Source: Macrococcus hajekii (lineage in GTDB: Bacteria; Bacillota; Bacilli; Staphylococcales; Staphylococcaceae). From it: 64,000 nucleotides of DNA. The stretch is from positions 19,729-83,728 of the forward strand of contig NZ_SCWE01000006.1 of assembly GCF_004359505.1 (NCBI RefSeq), read 5' to 3'. Positions 32,014 to 42,492 of the stretch are shown here, piece by piece. A program made the translations under genes and the position numbers. Numbering within the stretch: the stretch's first letter is position 1; the number at the start of each line of letters is the position of its first letter. The notes under the pieces are model-generated. The model worked only from the letters and a program-made list of their open reading frames with translations. It had not been told where the DNA came from and searched no databases.

Positions 32014-32323
32014 ACTCAAGATTTTCCTGCGCCCACTTCTCTATCGGACTCATTGCCTGACTTAAGGCATAGCCTTTAGGTGTCAGCACATATTCAATCG
32101 ATAGCGGCGTTGTCGCAGTCACCTTTTTCTCAATCAGACCCCAGTCAGCAAGTTCGCTGAGCTTTAAGCTTAACGCACGTGGTGTTATAGATTTCAAATC
32201 TTTTTTTATATCAGAAAAATGTGCACTGTGATTGTCACATCTTGAGAGATAATTAATCAATAACCCATTCCAGCTTCTACCGAGGATTTTAAATGTCTCT
32301 TCTAAATAAGGACAGATTTCCAT
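32003..32323 (-). CDS. HxlR-family winged-helix regulator
   Basis: A 106-residue regulator with the HxlR pattern CPYLEETFKILGRSWNGLLI, then HFSDIKKDLKSITPRALSLKLSELADWGLIEK and VLTPKGYAL. Cys4 is in the position of the redox-sensing cysteine of HxlR regulators such as YodB, so response to quinones or aldehydes is possible. The ATG at 32323 is preferred; an upstream GTG at 32332 lies inside the ribosome binding site. No target gene is adjacent; the gene is monocistronic and has a palindrome over its promoter. Confidence 0.88.
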   Translation of the reverse strand: MEICPYLEETFKILGRSWNGLLINYLSRCDNHSAHFSDIKKDLKSITPRALSLKLSELADWGLIEKKVTATTPLSIEYVLTPKGYALSQAMSPIEKWAQENLELKR

Positions 32324-32343
32324 ATTCCTCACCTCTTTATTTC

Positions 32344-32360
32344 ATTATACATTAGTATAA
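32344..32360 (-). promoter_or_regulatory. Palindrome over the -10 of the HxlR gene
   Basis: TTATAC-ATTA-GTATAA (32345-32360, plus strand) is a perfect inverted repeat. On the minus strand it overlaps the -10 TATAAT (32344-32349), 21 bases before the ATG. A dimeric autorepressor site is the natural reading. Confidence 0.55.
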
Positions 32361-32385
32361 AAAATATATCAAATATATAAAATAT

Positions 32386-32411
32386 ATAAAGACACCCCGT
32401 CATGAGGTGCC
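32386..32411 (-). terminator. Intrinsic terminator after murZ
   Basis: Minus strand GGCACCTC pairs with GGGGTGTC, followed by TTTATATA. The T-run is short. Confidence 0.65.
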
Positions 32412-32417
32412 TTTATC

Positions 32418-33674
32418 TTATATTTGCTCTCGCCAGATATCTGCACCGAGCGCTTTTAATTTCTCTACAATCCCGCTGTAACCACGGTCGATATGACGAA
32501 CATTATAAACTGTTGTTACGCCTTCAGCTACCAGCCCTGCAATCACAAGACATGCACCTGCACGTAAATCACTTGCTGCTACTTCTGCTCCCATTAATTT
32601 TGAAGGCTTGATATAAGCCGTTCCCGACTCTTCACCAATATCTGCAGACATGCGTTTCAGCTCCGCTACGTGATTAAAGCGTGCCGGGTAAATGGTATCG
32701 GTCACCGTACTAGCGCCATCCGCCATAAAAAGTAAAGGCGTAAAAGGCTGCTGTAAGTCAGTCGCAAAACCAGGGTAGACATTAGTCGTGATATTAAGTG
32801 GTTTTAAAGGACCTGATTTTCTAATAACCGCCTTATCTTCACCTACTTCAATATCGACACCCATCTCTTTCAGTTTAGCAGTCAATGGCTCCATATGAAG
32901 AGGAATGATATTTTCAATCACTACTTCTTCACCCATAGTAGCTGCAGCACACATGTAAGTACCTGCTTCAATACGGTCAGGTATAATTGTGTGCGTCGTA
33001 CCGTGCAGTTTCTCTACGCCTTCAATTTTAAGCGTATCTGTCCCTGCACCTCTGATCTTGGCACCCATATTATTAAGAAGTGTCGCCACATCTACAATCT
33101 CCGGCTCTTTAGCAGCATTTTCAATGACTGTTTTACCTTCAGCCATTGAAGCGGCAAGCATGATATTAATTGTCGCGCCTACTGATACAACATCCATAAA
33201 GATTTTAGCACCACGAAGATGTCCGGCATGAAGATGCATACCGCCTTCATCACTCGTTACTGTTGCGCCTAATGCCTCGAATCCTTTGATATGCTGATCG
33301 ATAGGGCGTGGTCCGAGCGGGCAGCCCCCCGGCAAGCCGATTGTACATTTTTTAAATCGGGCAAGCATAGCGCCCATCATATAATAAGATGCTCTGAGAG
33401 ATTGTACTTTGTGGTTTGGTAGCGGCAGATTGACTGCCTGAGAAGAATCTACAGTCAGTGTATCTCCTGCAAGTTCTGTTGTAATATTTAAGTCTCCGAG
33501 CAGACTCATTAATGTAACGACGTCAGAAATATCCGGAAGTCCATCCAGTTTCACAACATCATTTGCCATTAACGTAGCTGGAATAAGTGCAACCGCACTA
33601 TTTTTCGCGCCACTGATCTGGACTTTACCATTTAACAGCTTGCCACCTCTTATCTTGATCACTTCTTCTGACAT
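32418..33674 (-). CDS. murZ: UDP-N-acetylglucosamine 1-carboxyvinyltransferase 2
   Basis: A 418-residue paralogue of MurA with the catalytic Cys118 in [27 protein letters not shown] and [13 protein letters not shown] are conserved. It catalyses the same first step of peptidoglycan synthesis and sits in the staphylococcal murZ position beside fba. Both copies in this window look intact. Confidence 0.96.
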   Translation of the reverse strand: MSEEVIKIRGGKLLNGKVQISGAKNSAVALIPATLMANDVVKLDGLPDISDVVTLMSLLGDLNITTELAGDTLTVDSSQAVNLPLPNHKVQSLRASYYMMGAMLARFKKCTIGLPGGCPLGPRPIDQHIKGFEALGATVTSDEGGMHLHAGHLRGAKIFMDVVSVGATINIMLAASMAEGKTVIENAAKEPEIVDVATLLNNMGAKIRGAGTDTLKIEGVEKLHGTTHTIIPDRIEAGTYMCAAATMGEEVVIENIIPLHMEPLTAKLKEMGVDIEVGEDKAVIRKSGPLKPLNITTNVYPGFATDLQQPFTPLLFMADGASTVTDTIYPARFNHVAELKRMSADIGEESGTAYIKPSKLMGAEVAASDLRAGACLVIAGLVAEGVTTVYNVRHIDRGYSGIVEKLKALGADIWREQI

Positions 33675-33805
33675 ATTAGTACTCCTTTTCGCGTATTCAA
33701 CATTTCTATATTTTCATATCAATTTCCCGAGAAATTTTAAGTTATTATTGATTAATTTATAGGAATTGCGATTTTAAATATAATCTAAAATCACTTGTAA
33801 AGTCA

Positions 33806-33838
33806 AGAAAAGCACACCTCAGAAATGAAGTGTGCTCA
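33806..33838 (-). terminator. Intrinsic terminator after fba
   Basis: Minus strand GAGCACAC and GTGTGCTT arms around a TTCATTTCTGA-like loop, then a T-rich tract. Confidence 0.75.
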
Positions 33839-33853
33839 AGTATTCATGAAAAA

Positions 33854-34711
33854 TTAAGCTTTATTTGATGTACCGAATTCACGGATTTTACCTTGTACAG
33901 TCGTTTTAATTGCTTCACGAGCTGGTCCAAGATATTTTCGTGGGTCGTAAACATCTGCATCATTATTTAAAGTTTCACGTACTGCTTTCGCAGATGCAAT
34001 CTGATTCTCAGTGTTTACATTGATTTTAGCTGTACCTAATGACACAGCACGTTTAATATCATCAGTAGGAATACCTGTACCACCGTGAAGAACTAATGGT
34101 ACACCAGTCGCTTGACCGATTTCTTCCATCTCTTTGAAGCCTAAGTTCGGCAGACCTTTGTAAGGACCATGAACTGAACCTAAAGCTGGAGCCAGGCAAT
34201 CGATTCCTGTTTTTTCAACAAGTTCCTGACATTCTTTTGCATCAGCATAAACGACACCGTCAGAAACGACATCATCTTCCTGTCCACCGACAAGGCCAAG
34301 TTCAGCTTCAACTGAAACACCTTTAGCATGTGCATACTCTACTACTTTTTTAGTTGTTTCGATATTTTCTTCGAAAGGATGGTGTGATGCATCAATCATA
34401 ACAGAAGTAAAGCCTGCATCAATTGCTTCTTTACATTTTTCGAAGCTTGAACCATGGTCTAAATGAATCGCAACAGGAACCGTGATGTTCATGTCTTTCA
34501 TTAAACCTTCAACCATTTTCACGACTGTATAGAAACCACCCATATATTTAGCTGCACCTTCAGATACACCTAAAATAACCGGGGCATTCTCTTCTTGAGA
34601 TGCACCTAAAATTGCTTGAGTGAACTCAAGATTGTTTAAGTTATACTGACCAACAGCATAACCACCTTCTTTAGCCTGAATCAACATTTCTTTCATAGAA
34701 ACTAATGGCAT
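33854..34711 (-). CDS. fba: Class II fructose-bisphosphate aldolase
   Basis: A 285-residue zinc aldolase. Zinc ligands lie in [12 protein letters not shown] and in [12 protein letters not shown] and [25 protein letters not shown] and NVNTENQIA are family marks. It cleaves fructose 1,6-bisphosphate in glycolysis. The neighbours murZ and pyrG are as in staphylococci, except for the intervening receiver gene. Confidence 0.96.
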   Translation of the reverse strand: MPLVSMKEMLIQAKEGGYAVGQYNLNNLEFTQAILGASQEENAPVILGVSEGAAKYMGGFYTVVKMVEGLMKDMNITVPVAIHLDHGSSFEKCKEAIDAGFTSVMIDASHHPFEENIETTKKVVEYAHAKGVSVEAELGLVGGQEDDVVSDGVVYADAKECQELVEKTGIDCLAPALGSVHGPYKGLPNLGFKEMEEIGQATGVPLVLHGGTGIPTDDIKRAVSLGTAKINVNTENQIASAKAVRETLNNDADVYDPRKYLGPAREAIKTTVQGKIREFGTSNKA

Positions 34712-34797
34712 AGAAAAATCCTCCTTATGTGCTTAGCACAATGATTATGGCTTTAGTATAACAAAGTCTAAAACCTTTTGCATAATATTACGCCGCC

Positions 34798-35148
34798 TTA
34801 TTGATATCTTTCAGCAATAGCAAGAACCTCTTTCATCGTGAAGGGTTTAGTGAGAACGCCTGAAGCACCCAGGCTATATAATCTTTCCACTTCTTCAGCT
34901 GATTGAAAGGCGGAAATAACGTAGATAGGTGTATCCGTGTATTTCCTTATCTCAATAAGTGTCTCTTCACCATTCATAACGGGCATTCGCTTATCCATCA
35001 TAATCAGGTCATATGCTGTATCTCTCACCATCTTCAGCGCGATAAGCCCATTTTCTGCTTCTTCAACCTGATAACCATTTAATGAAAATATTTCTGCCAG
35101 CAGCAGTCTGATATTTGTCTCATCGTCAATTACAAGAATTCGCATCAT
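34798..35148 (-). CDS. Single-domain response regulator, Spo0F-like
   Basis: A stand-alone receiver of about 116 residues with no output domain. The acidic pair is in ILVIDDETNIRLLLAEIF, the phospho-Asp in LIMMDKRMPVMNG, the switch Ser/Thr in IYVISAF and the lysine in LTKPFT. The N-terminal helix IRLLLAEIF resembles Spo0F IRILLNEVF. It lies between fba and a ywjG-like gene next to pyrG, exactly the spo0F locus of Bacillus. Staphylococcaceae do not sporulate, so any phosphorelay partner is unknown. ATG codons at 35154, 35148 and 35145 are possible; 35148 is 9 bases after GGAGG. Confidence 0.85.
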   Translation of the reverse strand: MMRILVIDDETNIRLLLAEIFSLNGYQVEEAENGLIALKMVRDTAYDLIMMDKRMPVMNGEETLIEIRKYTDTPIYVISAFQSAEEVERLYSLGASGVLTKPFTMKEVLAIAERYQ

Positions 35149-35222
35149 TGTCATCGACCTCCCTTTTATAATAAGATTGTACTATATGTATCTATCATAC
35201 ATCAGAAAAAGGAAGGATTATT

Positions 35223-35720
35223 ATGATTAAGATTTTTAATACTCAGCTGAATGGAATCTTCCAGAAAATCGATGCTCAGGAAAGTGAAATCGATATTGCT
35301 GCTCGTCTCCTTGCTCAAGCCATTATCGGGCAAGGTAAAGTGTATATCAAGGGCTTCGGAGATCTAAGGTATCTTGAAGAGTTTTTGACTTCCGGGGATG
35401 AAAAACTTCCTGATACAGAACGACTGATCACTGAAACAGTGATTGATCAAACAGACCGCGTAATCCTTATGGCACCTTATTACGATGAGTCTGTTATCGA
35501 ATATATTGCCGATCTTGAGAAAAATAATATTGACTATGTGCTTGTGTGCAACAAAGATCCACGTATCGACTGCATGAATTTCATTGACCTTTCCACACCG
35601 CGTGCATTGGTACCCACTGAAGATTTCAGTCGTATTATTACACCCCATGTGATGGCGATGAACTATATCTATTACATCCTCTATGCACTGATTAAAGAAA
35701 TGCTGGATGAAGAACTTTAA
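35223..35720 (+). CDS. DUF2529 family protein (YwjG-like)
   Basis: A 165-residue protein of the DUF2529 family, divergent from the receiver gene and convergent with pyrG. The N-terminal part (IDIAARLLAQAIIGQGKVYIKGFGDLRYLEE) recalls sugar-isomerase (SIS) folds. Family members occupy this locus in Bacillus and Staphylococcus. Function unknown. AAGGAAGG lies 7-8 bases before the ATG. Confidence 0.85.
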   Translation: MIKIFNTQLNGIFQKIDAQESEIDIAARLLAQAIIGQGKVYIKGFGDLRYLEEFLTSGDEKLPDTERLITETVIDQTDRVILMAPYYDESVIEYIADLEKNNIDYVLVCNKDPRIDCMNFIDLSTPRALVPTEDFSRIITPHVMAMNYIYYILYALIKEMLDEEL

Positions 35721-35729
35721 GTTGATATT

Positions 35730-35767
35730 AAAAAACGTCTTGTCAAAATTTAATGACAAGACGTTTT
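35730..35767. terminator. Bidirectional terminator between DUF2529 gene and pyrG
   Basis: AAAAACGTCTTGTCA and TGACAAGACGTTTTT form a perfect 15-bp stem with T-runs on both strands. Confidence 0.9.
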
Positions 35768-35770
35768 TGA

Positions 35771-37498
<1,728 letters not shown>

Positions 37499-37510
37499 CT
37501 AATCAAGAAA

Positions 37511-38041
37511 TTATAACGTCTCTTCTTCGTCCTCTTCGTCAAATTCATCTTCGTCTTCTTCGTCAAATTCATCCTCTTCGACTACAAGACCCGCCTGATC
37601 AAGTTCATCTTCAACATCTTCATCTTCTGGATCTTCAAGATTTTCTTCATCAGATCCTGCTTCTACAACAAGATCAAGTTCATCTTCGACTTCCACTTCA
37701 CCGAGAAGTGTGATGTTTGCATCATCTTCATCTTCATCAAGTACTTCAAATTTCTGAACAGTTGGTGCAATCTTCTCTTCGATATCATCTACTGAATACC
37801 AGTCACGAAGACCCCATACATTTTCTCCTGTAGAGAGGAAACGACCATCTGTGTTTAAATCTGTATAGAACTGAACGACACGTGTTTCAATCTCGTCATC
37901 ATTGTAATCACCGATTTTTTTAAACTCATCGATGATATCGTATAAGCCTTGGTCTTTCCCTTTTTCAAGCAGATAAAGATAAGCCATATCGATAAAAGAG
38001 TGCTCATTCATCATTTCTTTTGTATATTCACTGATTTTCAT
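37511..38041 (-). CDS. rpoE: DNA-directed RNA polymerase delta subunit
   Basis: A 176-residue delta subunit. The folded N-terminal part (about 1-95, [49 protein letters not shown]) is followed by a disordered tail made almost entirely of Asp, Glu and Leu/Val. The tail displaces nucleic acid and helps polymerase recycling. Position before pyrG is conserved. Confidence 0.96.
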   Translation of the reverse strand: MKISEYTKEMMNEHSFIDMAYLYLLEKGKDQGLYDIIDEFKKIGDYNDDEIETRVVQFYTDLNTDGRFLSTGENVWGLRDWYSVDDIEEKIAPTVQKFEVLDEDEDDANITLLGEVEVEDELDLVVEAGSDEENLEDPEDEDVEDELDQAGLVVEEDEFDEEDEDEFDEEDEEETL

Positions 38042-38131
38042 TATTAATTCGTCCTTTCACATCAGGCAGTCGATTTTTATTCACCCTAAATCATAACAAG
38101 AATAATAATAATTTGCCAGTAAATATTTAGT

Positions 38132-38938
38132 CTAGTACTTGATCAGCTTCATCAGCTGATCAGCATGGTCAGGGTCAGCTTGAACGAAGTTGACATTCAA
38201 GTAAGGTCCGGGCTCATTCGTCTCTACTTTAAGACGATCCACATCCGGATAATGTTTTCTGACAAATGTTGCGAGTTGTCTAAGTGCACTTTCACGAACT
38301 TCATCATCAATCGGATTAAAATCAGTGATTTCAGCAGCCTGACCTTCGATTTTCAACATGATATGTCCGGCATTTTCACCGTTCTTATCCAGAACAATGC
38401 CATCATTCTCTTGCTTAATTAACCTTAGTTTAGAAACATATTGACCTGACAAATCTAAGTAGTACAGTCTTTCCTTACCGATCGGTCCTTCCGGGTTAGT
38501 AGCGAGGTGCAAGAAACCTGCACGTTCATATACGTTCCAGGCTGCTTGATTCTCTGCATCAACCACGAGATAAAGATGTTCAAAATCAGGGAAAACACGT
38601 TGAACAAAGTCAGGAATATTCATCATAATTTCAGTACCGTAACCATGACCTTGATATTTAGCATTGATTGACAGACTTCTGACATAGACTGCATTCACTG
38701 GTGTCTCATAACCTTCATGCTGATAATACTGATGCAGCACAAAAAAACCGACGACCTGCTTCTTTTTATTGAGCACTACGCACGGACGTCTATTATGATC
38801 CATCAACCCTTCTTCCAGTACTTGAATTGGAAGAGATGAATAGATCAGTTGACGCTCCCCCAGCTCAAATGCTTCGAGCTGTTCTCTATACTCTGAGCTG
38901 TATTGTACGATATCAATTTGTGAGCCTTTAAATTCCAT
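38132..38938 (-). CDS. GNAT family N-acetyltransferase
   Basis: A 268-residue protein. The first half (about 5-155) is a GNAT domain with the acetyl-CoA loop KYQGHGYGTEIM and NQAAWNVYERAGFLHLA. The second half carries another mixed alpha/beta segment that may be a degenerate second GNAT repeat. It lies between rpoE and coaW, as a GNAT gene does in staphylococci. Substrate unknown. Confidence 0.87.
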   Translation of the reverse strand: MEFKGSQIDIVQYSSEYREQLEAFELGERQLIYSSLPIQVLEEGLMDHNRRPCVVLNKKKQVVGFFVLHQYYQHEGYETPVNAVYVRSLSINAKYQGHGYGTEIMMNIPDFVQRVFPDFEHLYLVVDAENQAAWNVYERAGFLHLATNPEGPIGKERLYYLDLSGQYVSKLRLIKQENDGIVLDKNGENAGHIMLKIEGQAAEITDFNPIDDEVRESALRQLATFVRKHYPDVDRLKVETNEPGPYLNVNFVQADPDHADQLMKLIKY

Positions 38939-39022
38939 GATGAAAAACCTCCAGCATTCATTTAATTTATTAACTTATACCCCGATTCACTGTTATTTCA
39001 GCATTTAAAGTACGTAACTTAT

Positions 39023-39051
39023 TTTACAAGATGAGATTCTATCTGTAATAT
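39023..39051 (+). promoter_or_regulatory. Promoter of coaW
   Basis: TTTACA (39023-39028), 17 bases, TAATAT (39046-39051), ending 30 bases before the ATG. Confidence 0.6.
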
Positions 39052-39081
39052 AATAACCAAAAAAGATGAAGAGGTAATGAG

Positions 39082-39891
39082 ATGAAATTCGGTATAGATG
39101 CAGGCGGTACATTGATTAAAATAGTAAAAGAAGAAAACAATGAACGATCCTATATGAAGTATCTGTCAACAGAAATTGAAAAAGTGGCAGCTATGCTTGA
39201 ATCATACCCAGAAGCTTCAGTGGCGCTTACCGGTGGCAAAGCAACTTACTTACAGAGCCTTATTCCTCAGGAAGCCTTTCAAAGCATTGAATTCGATGCG
39301 ACGTTCAAAGGAATTCAAACATTTCTTCAGCAGCACGATCATCCTCTTGAAAATTATATTTTTGCTAATGTAGGAACAGGGACTTCCATCCATTATGTGG
39401 ACGGCGAACAGCAAGTCCGTGCAGGCGGTACTGGAGCAGGCGGCGGCATGATTCAGGGATTAGGTTATCTGCTCACAGGTGAAAGCGATTATAGCCGTTT
39501 GACAGCCCTTGCCGCTCAAGGTGACAGAGATGAGATTGACTTGAAAGTTAAACATATCTACAAAGGAGATAAAACACCGATTCCCGGCGAGCTGACTGCT
39601 GCTAACTTCGGTCGTGTTCTACATACAAAAGATACAGTGACTTATACAGATGCAGACAAGCTGGCAGCTGCTATTGGTGTCGTCGGCGAAACTGTGACAA
39701 CTGTCTCCATACATGCTGCACGGGAATTCAATGCAGAATACGTCGTTTATATCGGATCATCATTTTTAGACAATGAACTGCTTGAAAAAGTAGTGATGAA
39801 CTACACAGTACTGCGCGGCTTTAAGCCCTATTTCATAGAAAATGGTGAATATTCCGGTGCTCTAGGCACACTTAAATTGATGGAACAATAA
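39082..39891 (+). CDS. coaW: Type II pantothenate kinase
   Basis: A 269-residue staphylococcal-type (type II) pantothenate kinase for coenzyme A synthesis, insensitive to CoA feedback in S. aureus. The phosphate loop is MKFGIDAGGTLIKIV; ANVGTGTSIHYV and GGTGAGGGMIQGLGYLLTG are kinase-family marks, and ALGTLKLM ends the protein. This enzyme type in the pyrG-rpoE neighbourhood is a strong family-level marker for Staphylococcaceae. Confidence 0.95.
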   Translation: MKFGIDAGGTLIKIVKEENNERSYMKYLSTEIEKVAAMLESYPEASVALTGGKATYLQSLIPQEAFQSIEFDATFKGIQTFLQQHDHPLENYIFANVGTGTSIHYVDGEQQVRAGGTGAGGGMIQGLGYLLTGESDYSRLTALAAQGDRDEIDLKVKHIYKGDKTPIPGELTAANFGRVLHTKDTVTYTDADKLAAAIGVVGETVTTVSIHAAREFNAEYVVYIGSSFLDNELLEKVVMNYTVLRGFKPYFIENGEYSGALGTLKLMEQ

Positions 39892-39919
39892 AAGGAGAGG
39901 CAGCTGCCTCTCCTTTTAT
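39889..39919. terminator. Bidirectional terminator between coaW and the ATP-grasp gene
   Basis: AAAAGGAGAGGCAGCTGCCTCTCCTTTT is a perfect palindrome with T-runs on both strands between convergent genes. Confidence 0.9.
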
Positions 39920-41094
39920 TATTGATTAAATTCTGCGAATGCTTTGTCATGCGCATCGACATCCTGCTGTTCGCCGTGCCAGATTCCTACAAATCTCGAT
40001 GGCACATGTTCGTCTTCATAAAAGTCGCCATCATAGTAAGCGAGGGGGAATAAACGGCCTGCCTTGACTTCATCGAGAATACGTTCATAAAAAGCATCAT
40101 TGCTCACCTTCGCATAAGCACCGAAAAATTTCTCATAATCCCCTGCCAGCAGCTCATCCATAATCAGCATCGATGTAGAACCATTCTGCCTGAAGTTAAG
40201 ATCAATGGCATAGACTTCTCCTTTATCATCAACGAGCAGATCGAATCCTGCTATCCCTTTATAACCTGCATCGACACCATTCTGCATAATCTCTCTGCCA
40301 GCTTCTATTACTGTCTGTGGGACATTATGTGCCGTAATATTACCGAAATATTTGCCGTATTCATTTGTATTCTGAATAGAAGCACCTATATAATTTAAGC
40401 CTGTATTCTCACTGTAAGCATACTGGACACAGTAATTCTGTTTAGTGTTAATATAATCTTCAATAACGAAATCTGAATCTGTTTCTGCTTCTTTGATACG
40501 ATTCAGTGCCTGCTTGCGGTCCTCATCATTGTAACAAATCATCACGCCATAACCACCGGCTGTCGGATGCTCGTCACCTGGTTTAATGACATAAGGATAA
40601 TTCCACTTCTTCAATGTTTCTTCAAGCTCGTCTACTGCTACCACTTCACGTTTAGGTAAAAATTTACCTTTCGTCCAGTCAGAAAGCTTCATCTTGTTAT
40701 TGAGTGCAACAAATAATTCTTTATCAATATAGTAAGTTGAAGGATCAACAAATTCGCTGCTATGTGCATACTGAAAGAAGATTTTCTCTCCATTTTTTTC
40801 TGCTTCTCTCAATCTTGCATTATAACTTTCTGCATCTTTAAATGTGCGATAATGAGACGGGAAATCAACTCCTGCTGCACGCATTAATTCGCGCGGCTTT
40901 TCTCCCACTGCTGCTTCATGAATAATAACCGGCATATCAGCAATCAGAAGTTCTCTTGCCGTTAACATATTAGCCTGATGTTCTTCTGTTGTCAGCCATG
41001 GATTTTTTTCAAATGACGGACGTGAAGTAAATACAACATGATCGCCGTAAAGCTGATGCATGGTCAGCGGGCGTTTAGATAAGAAATTATTCAT
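39919..41094 (-). CDS. ATP-grasp domain protein of unknown substrate
   Basis: A 391-residue protein with an ATP-grasp fold in its centre: YPYVIKPGDEHPTAGGYGVMICY (ATP lid), FVIEDYI, and the metal site GIAGFDLLVDDKGEVYAIDLNFRQNGST. Such enzymes join a carboxylate to an amine or thiol through an acyl phosphate. It starts 3 bases after the M20 peptidase gene and so shares its SAM riboswitch. A similar pair appears, as I recall, near coaW in staphylococci. The substrate is unknown; an amino-acid or peptide ligase role connected to sulfur metabolism is inference. Confidence 0.85.
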   Translation of the reverse strand: MNNFLSKRPLTMHQLYGDHVVFTSRPSFEKNPWLTTEEHQANMLTARELLIADMPVIIHEAAVGEKPRELMRAAGVDFPSHYRTFKDAESYNARLREAEKNGEKIFFQYAHSSEFVDPSTYYIDKELFVALNNKMKLSDWTKGKFLPKREVVAVDELEETLKKWNYPYVIKPGDEHPTAGGYGVMICYNDEDRKQALNRIKEAETDSDFVIEDYINTKQNYCVQYAYSENTGLNYIGASIQNTNEYGKYFGNITAHNVPQTVIEAGREIMQNGVDAGYKGIAGFDLLVDDKGEVYAIDLNFRQNGSTSMLIMDELLAGDYEKFFGAYAKVSNDAFYERILDEVKAGRLFPLAYYDGDFYEDEHVPSRFVGIWHGEQQDVDAHDKAFAEFNQ

Positions 41095-41097
41095 TAG

Positions 41098-42276
41098 CTA
41101 CTCCTCTAAATGTGTATGTAATTGCTTAATCTCTGCCAGAATAGCTGGCTGAGTAATGAGTTCAATAGCCATTGTGGCCATAATTCGTGCACCTTGTAGC
41201 AATGCATGGTCTCCACCAGGACTTGCTGCTGCTTCTCTAAATTCAGGTGTATGACCTACAAGGGCTGAAGATCCCATCTTAAGATGGGGATGTATAGTCG
41301 GGATGACGTGGCTGACGTTACCTGTATCCGTAGAGCCAAAACCAAAATCATCATGCTCAACAGGTTCATTATGTTTTTTTGCATGCCGCTCAAATAAATC
41401 ATCAAGCCGATCATTTAGAATGAACTCATTCACACCATTCTGTATGCGTGACAGTTTAGCTGTCCCACCTGCTATACGCGCTGCACCGTGGGCGATTTCT
41501 TCTACTCTGTCCGTTAGTTCATCAAGTTCAGCACGACTCAATGAACGCGTATAAAGTCGCGCTTTTGTATAGTCCGGAATAATGTTCGCACTTGCACCAC
41601 CATCCAGAATGACTCCATGAACTTTATCTTTTGGTTTAATATGCTGTCTAAGTTGTGCCACACCATTGAAGAAGCTGATCATCATATCAAGTGCGTTAAT
41701 ACCATTAAATGCACTTTCAGATGCATGTGCACTTTTACCGAAAAATTCAACTTCAAAGACATCAACTGCTAGTGTCGGTACAGTTCGATATGTTTCATGA
41801 CCCGGATGAATCATTAGTGCGACATCACTATCATCAAACAAGCCCGCCTTAACATAACTTGCTTTTGCACTGCCATTAACGCCACCTTCTTCTGCTGGAG
41901 AACCGAATACCTTAATAGCTCCACCAATATCATCAATAACTGTTTTAAGGCTAAGCGCTGACAGTACACTGCTTGTCCCAATAATGTTATGACCACATGC
42001 ATGCCCTAAATCAGGCAGTGCATCATATTCAGCTAAAAAGGCGATAGTCGGACCTTCTTTTCTGCTTGTATAAGTCGCAATAAAACCAGTCGCATGTCCG
42101 GCAATGTCACGTTCCAGATGGAATCCATTATCCTCAAGTAGTGAAGATAATTCAGCTGATGCAAAAAACTCTTCATTGCCAAGCTCCGGTCGTTCGTGGA
42201 TTGCATGGCTAAGCTCAATTATACCTTGTTCATGTTGATTAATATATGCTAAAACTCTCTCTTCAATCTGATTCAT
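41098..42276 (-). CDS. M20 family amidohydrolase/metallopeptidase
   Basis: A 392-residue M20 peptidase of the aminoacylase / aminobenzoyl-glutamate hydrolase type. Metal ligands appear in DLGHACGHNIIGTS, GSPAEEGGVNGSA, MIHPGHETYRT and the C-terminal GHTPEF region; the dimerisation domain sits in the middle (SAHASESAFNGINALDMMI). It probably releases an amino acid from an N-acyl or amide-linked substrate. The ATG at 42276 is 8 bases after GGAG. It is the first gene after the SAM riboswitch, so methionine- or cysteine-containing substrates are suspected. Confidence 0.88.
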   Translation of the reverse strand: MNQIEERVLAYINQHEQGIIELSHAIHERPELGNEEFFASAELSSLLEDNGFHLERDIAGHATGFIATYTSRKEGPTIAFLAEYDALPDLGHACGHNIIGTSSVLSALSLKTVIDDIGGAIKVFGSPAEEGGVNGSAKASYVKAGLFDDSDVALMIHPGHETYRTVPTLAVDVFEVEFFGKSAHASESAFNGINALDMMISFFNGVAQLRQHIKPKDKVHGVILDGGASANIIPDYTKARLYTRSLSRAELDELTDRVEEIAHGAARIAGGTAKLSRIQNGVNEFILNDRLDDLFERHAKKHNEPVEHDDFGFGSTDTGNVSHVIPTIHPHLKMGSSALVGHTPEFREAAASPGGDHALLQGARIMATMAIELITQPAILAEIKQLHTHLEE

Positions 42277-42311
42277 CAAATAAGCTCCTTCGTTTCCTTA
42301 CACTTAACAAA

Positions 42312-42341
42312 AAAGACATTCCACAGATAAGGAATGTCTTT
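42312..42341 (-). terminator. SAM riboswitch terminator
   Basis: Minus strand AAAGACATTCC and GGAATGTCTTT (11-bp stem) followed by six T, directly downstream of the SAM aptamer and before the M20 gene. Confidence 0.88.
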
Positions 42342-42346
42342 GCAGT

Positions 42347-42441
42347 CTTATCTTCCAGCTATGCTGTAGGACTTAGCACCTTGCCTCTCGGTAGGTTGCT
42401 GGATGTCATCGGGCCTCTCCCTCAATCCTTCTTGATAAGTA
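42347..42441 (-). promoter_or_regulatory. SAM-I (S-box) riboswitch aptamer
   Basis: The minus strand reads CTTATCAAGAAGG, GAGGGAGAGGCCCGATGA, CATCCAGCAACC, GAGAGGCAAGGTGCTAA, TCCTACAGC and GATAAG, the S-box core in order. P1 pairs CTTATC (42434-42439) with GATAAG (42347-42352). It controls the M20/ATP-grasp operon. Confidence 0.95.
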
Positions 42442-42459
42442 TGGAATTATTTAATGATA

Positions 42460-42488
42460 ACTATATAGTTTTCTGATTGTTTCGTCAA
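42460..42488 (-). promoter_or_regulatory. Promoter of the SAM-riboswitch operon
   Basis: Minus strand TTGACG (42483-42488), 17 bases, TATAGT (42460-42465). The -35 begins only four bases beyond the histidine kinase stop codon. Confidence 0.8.
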
Positions 42489-42492
42489 ATGT

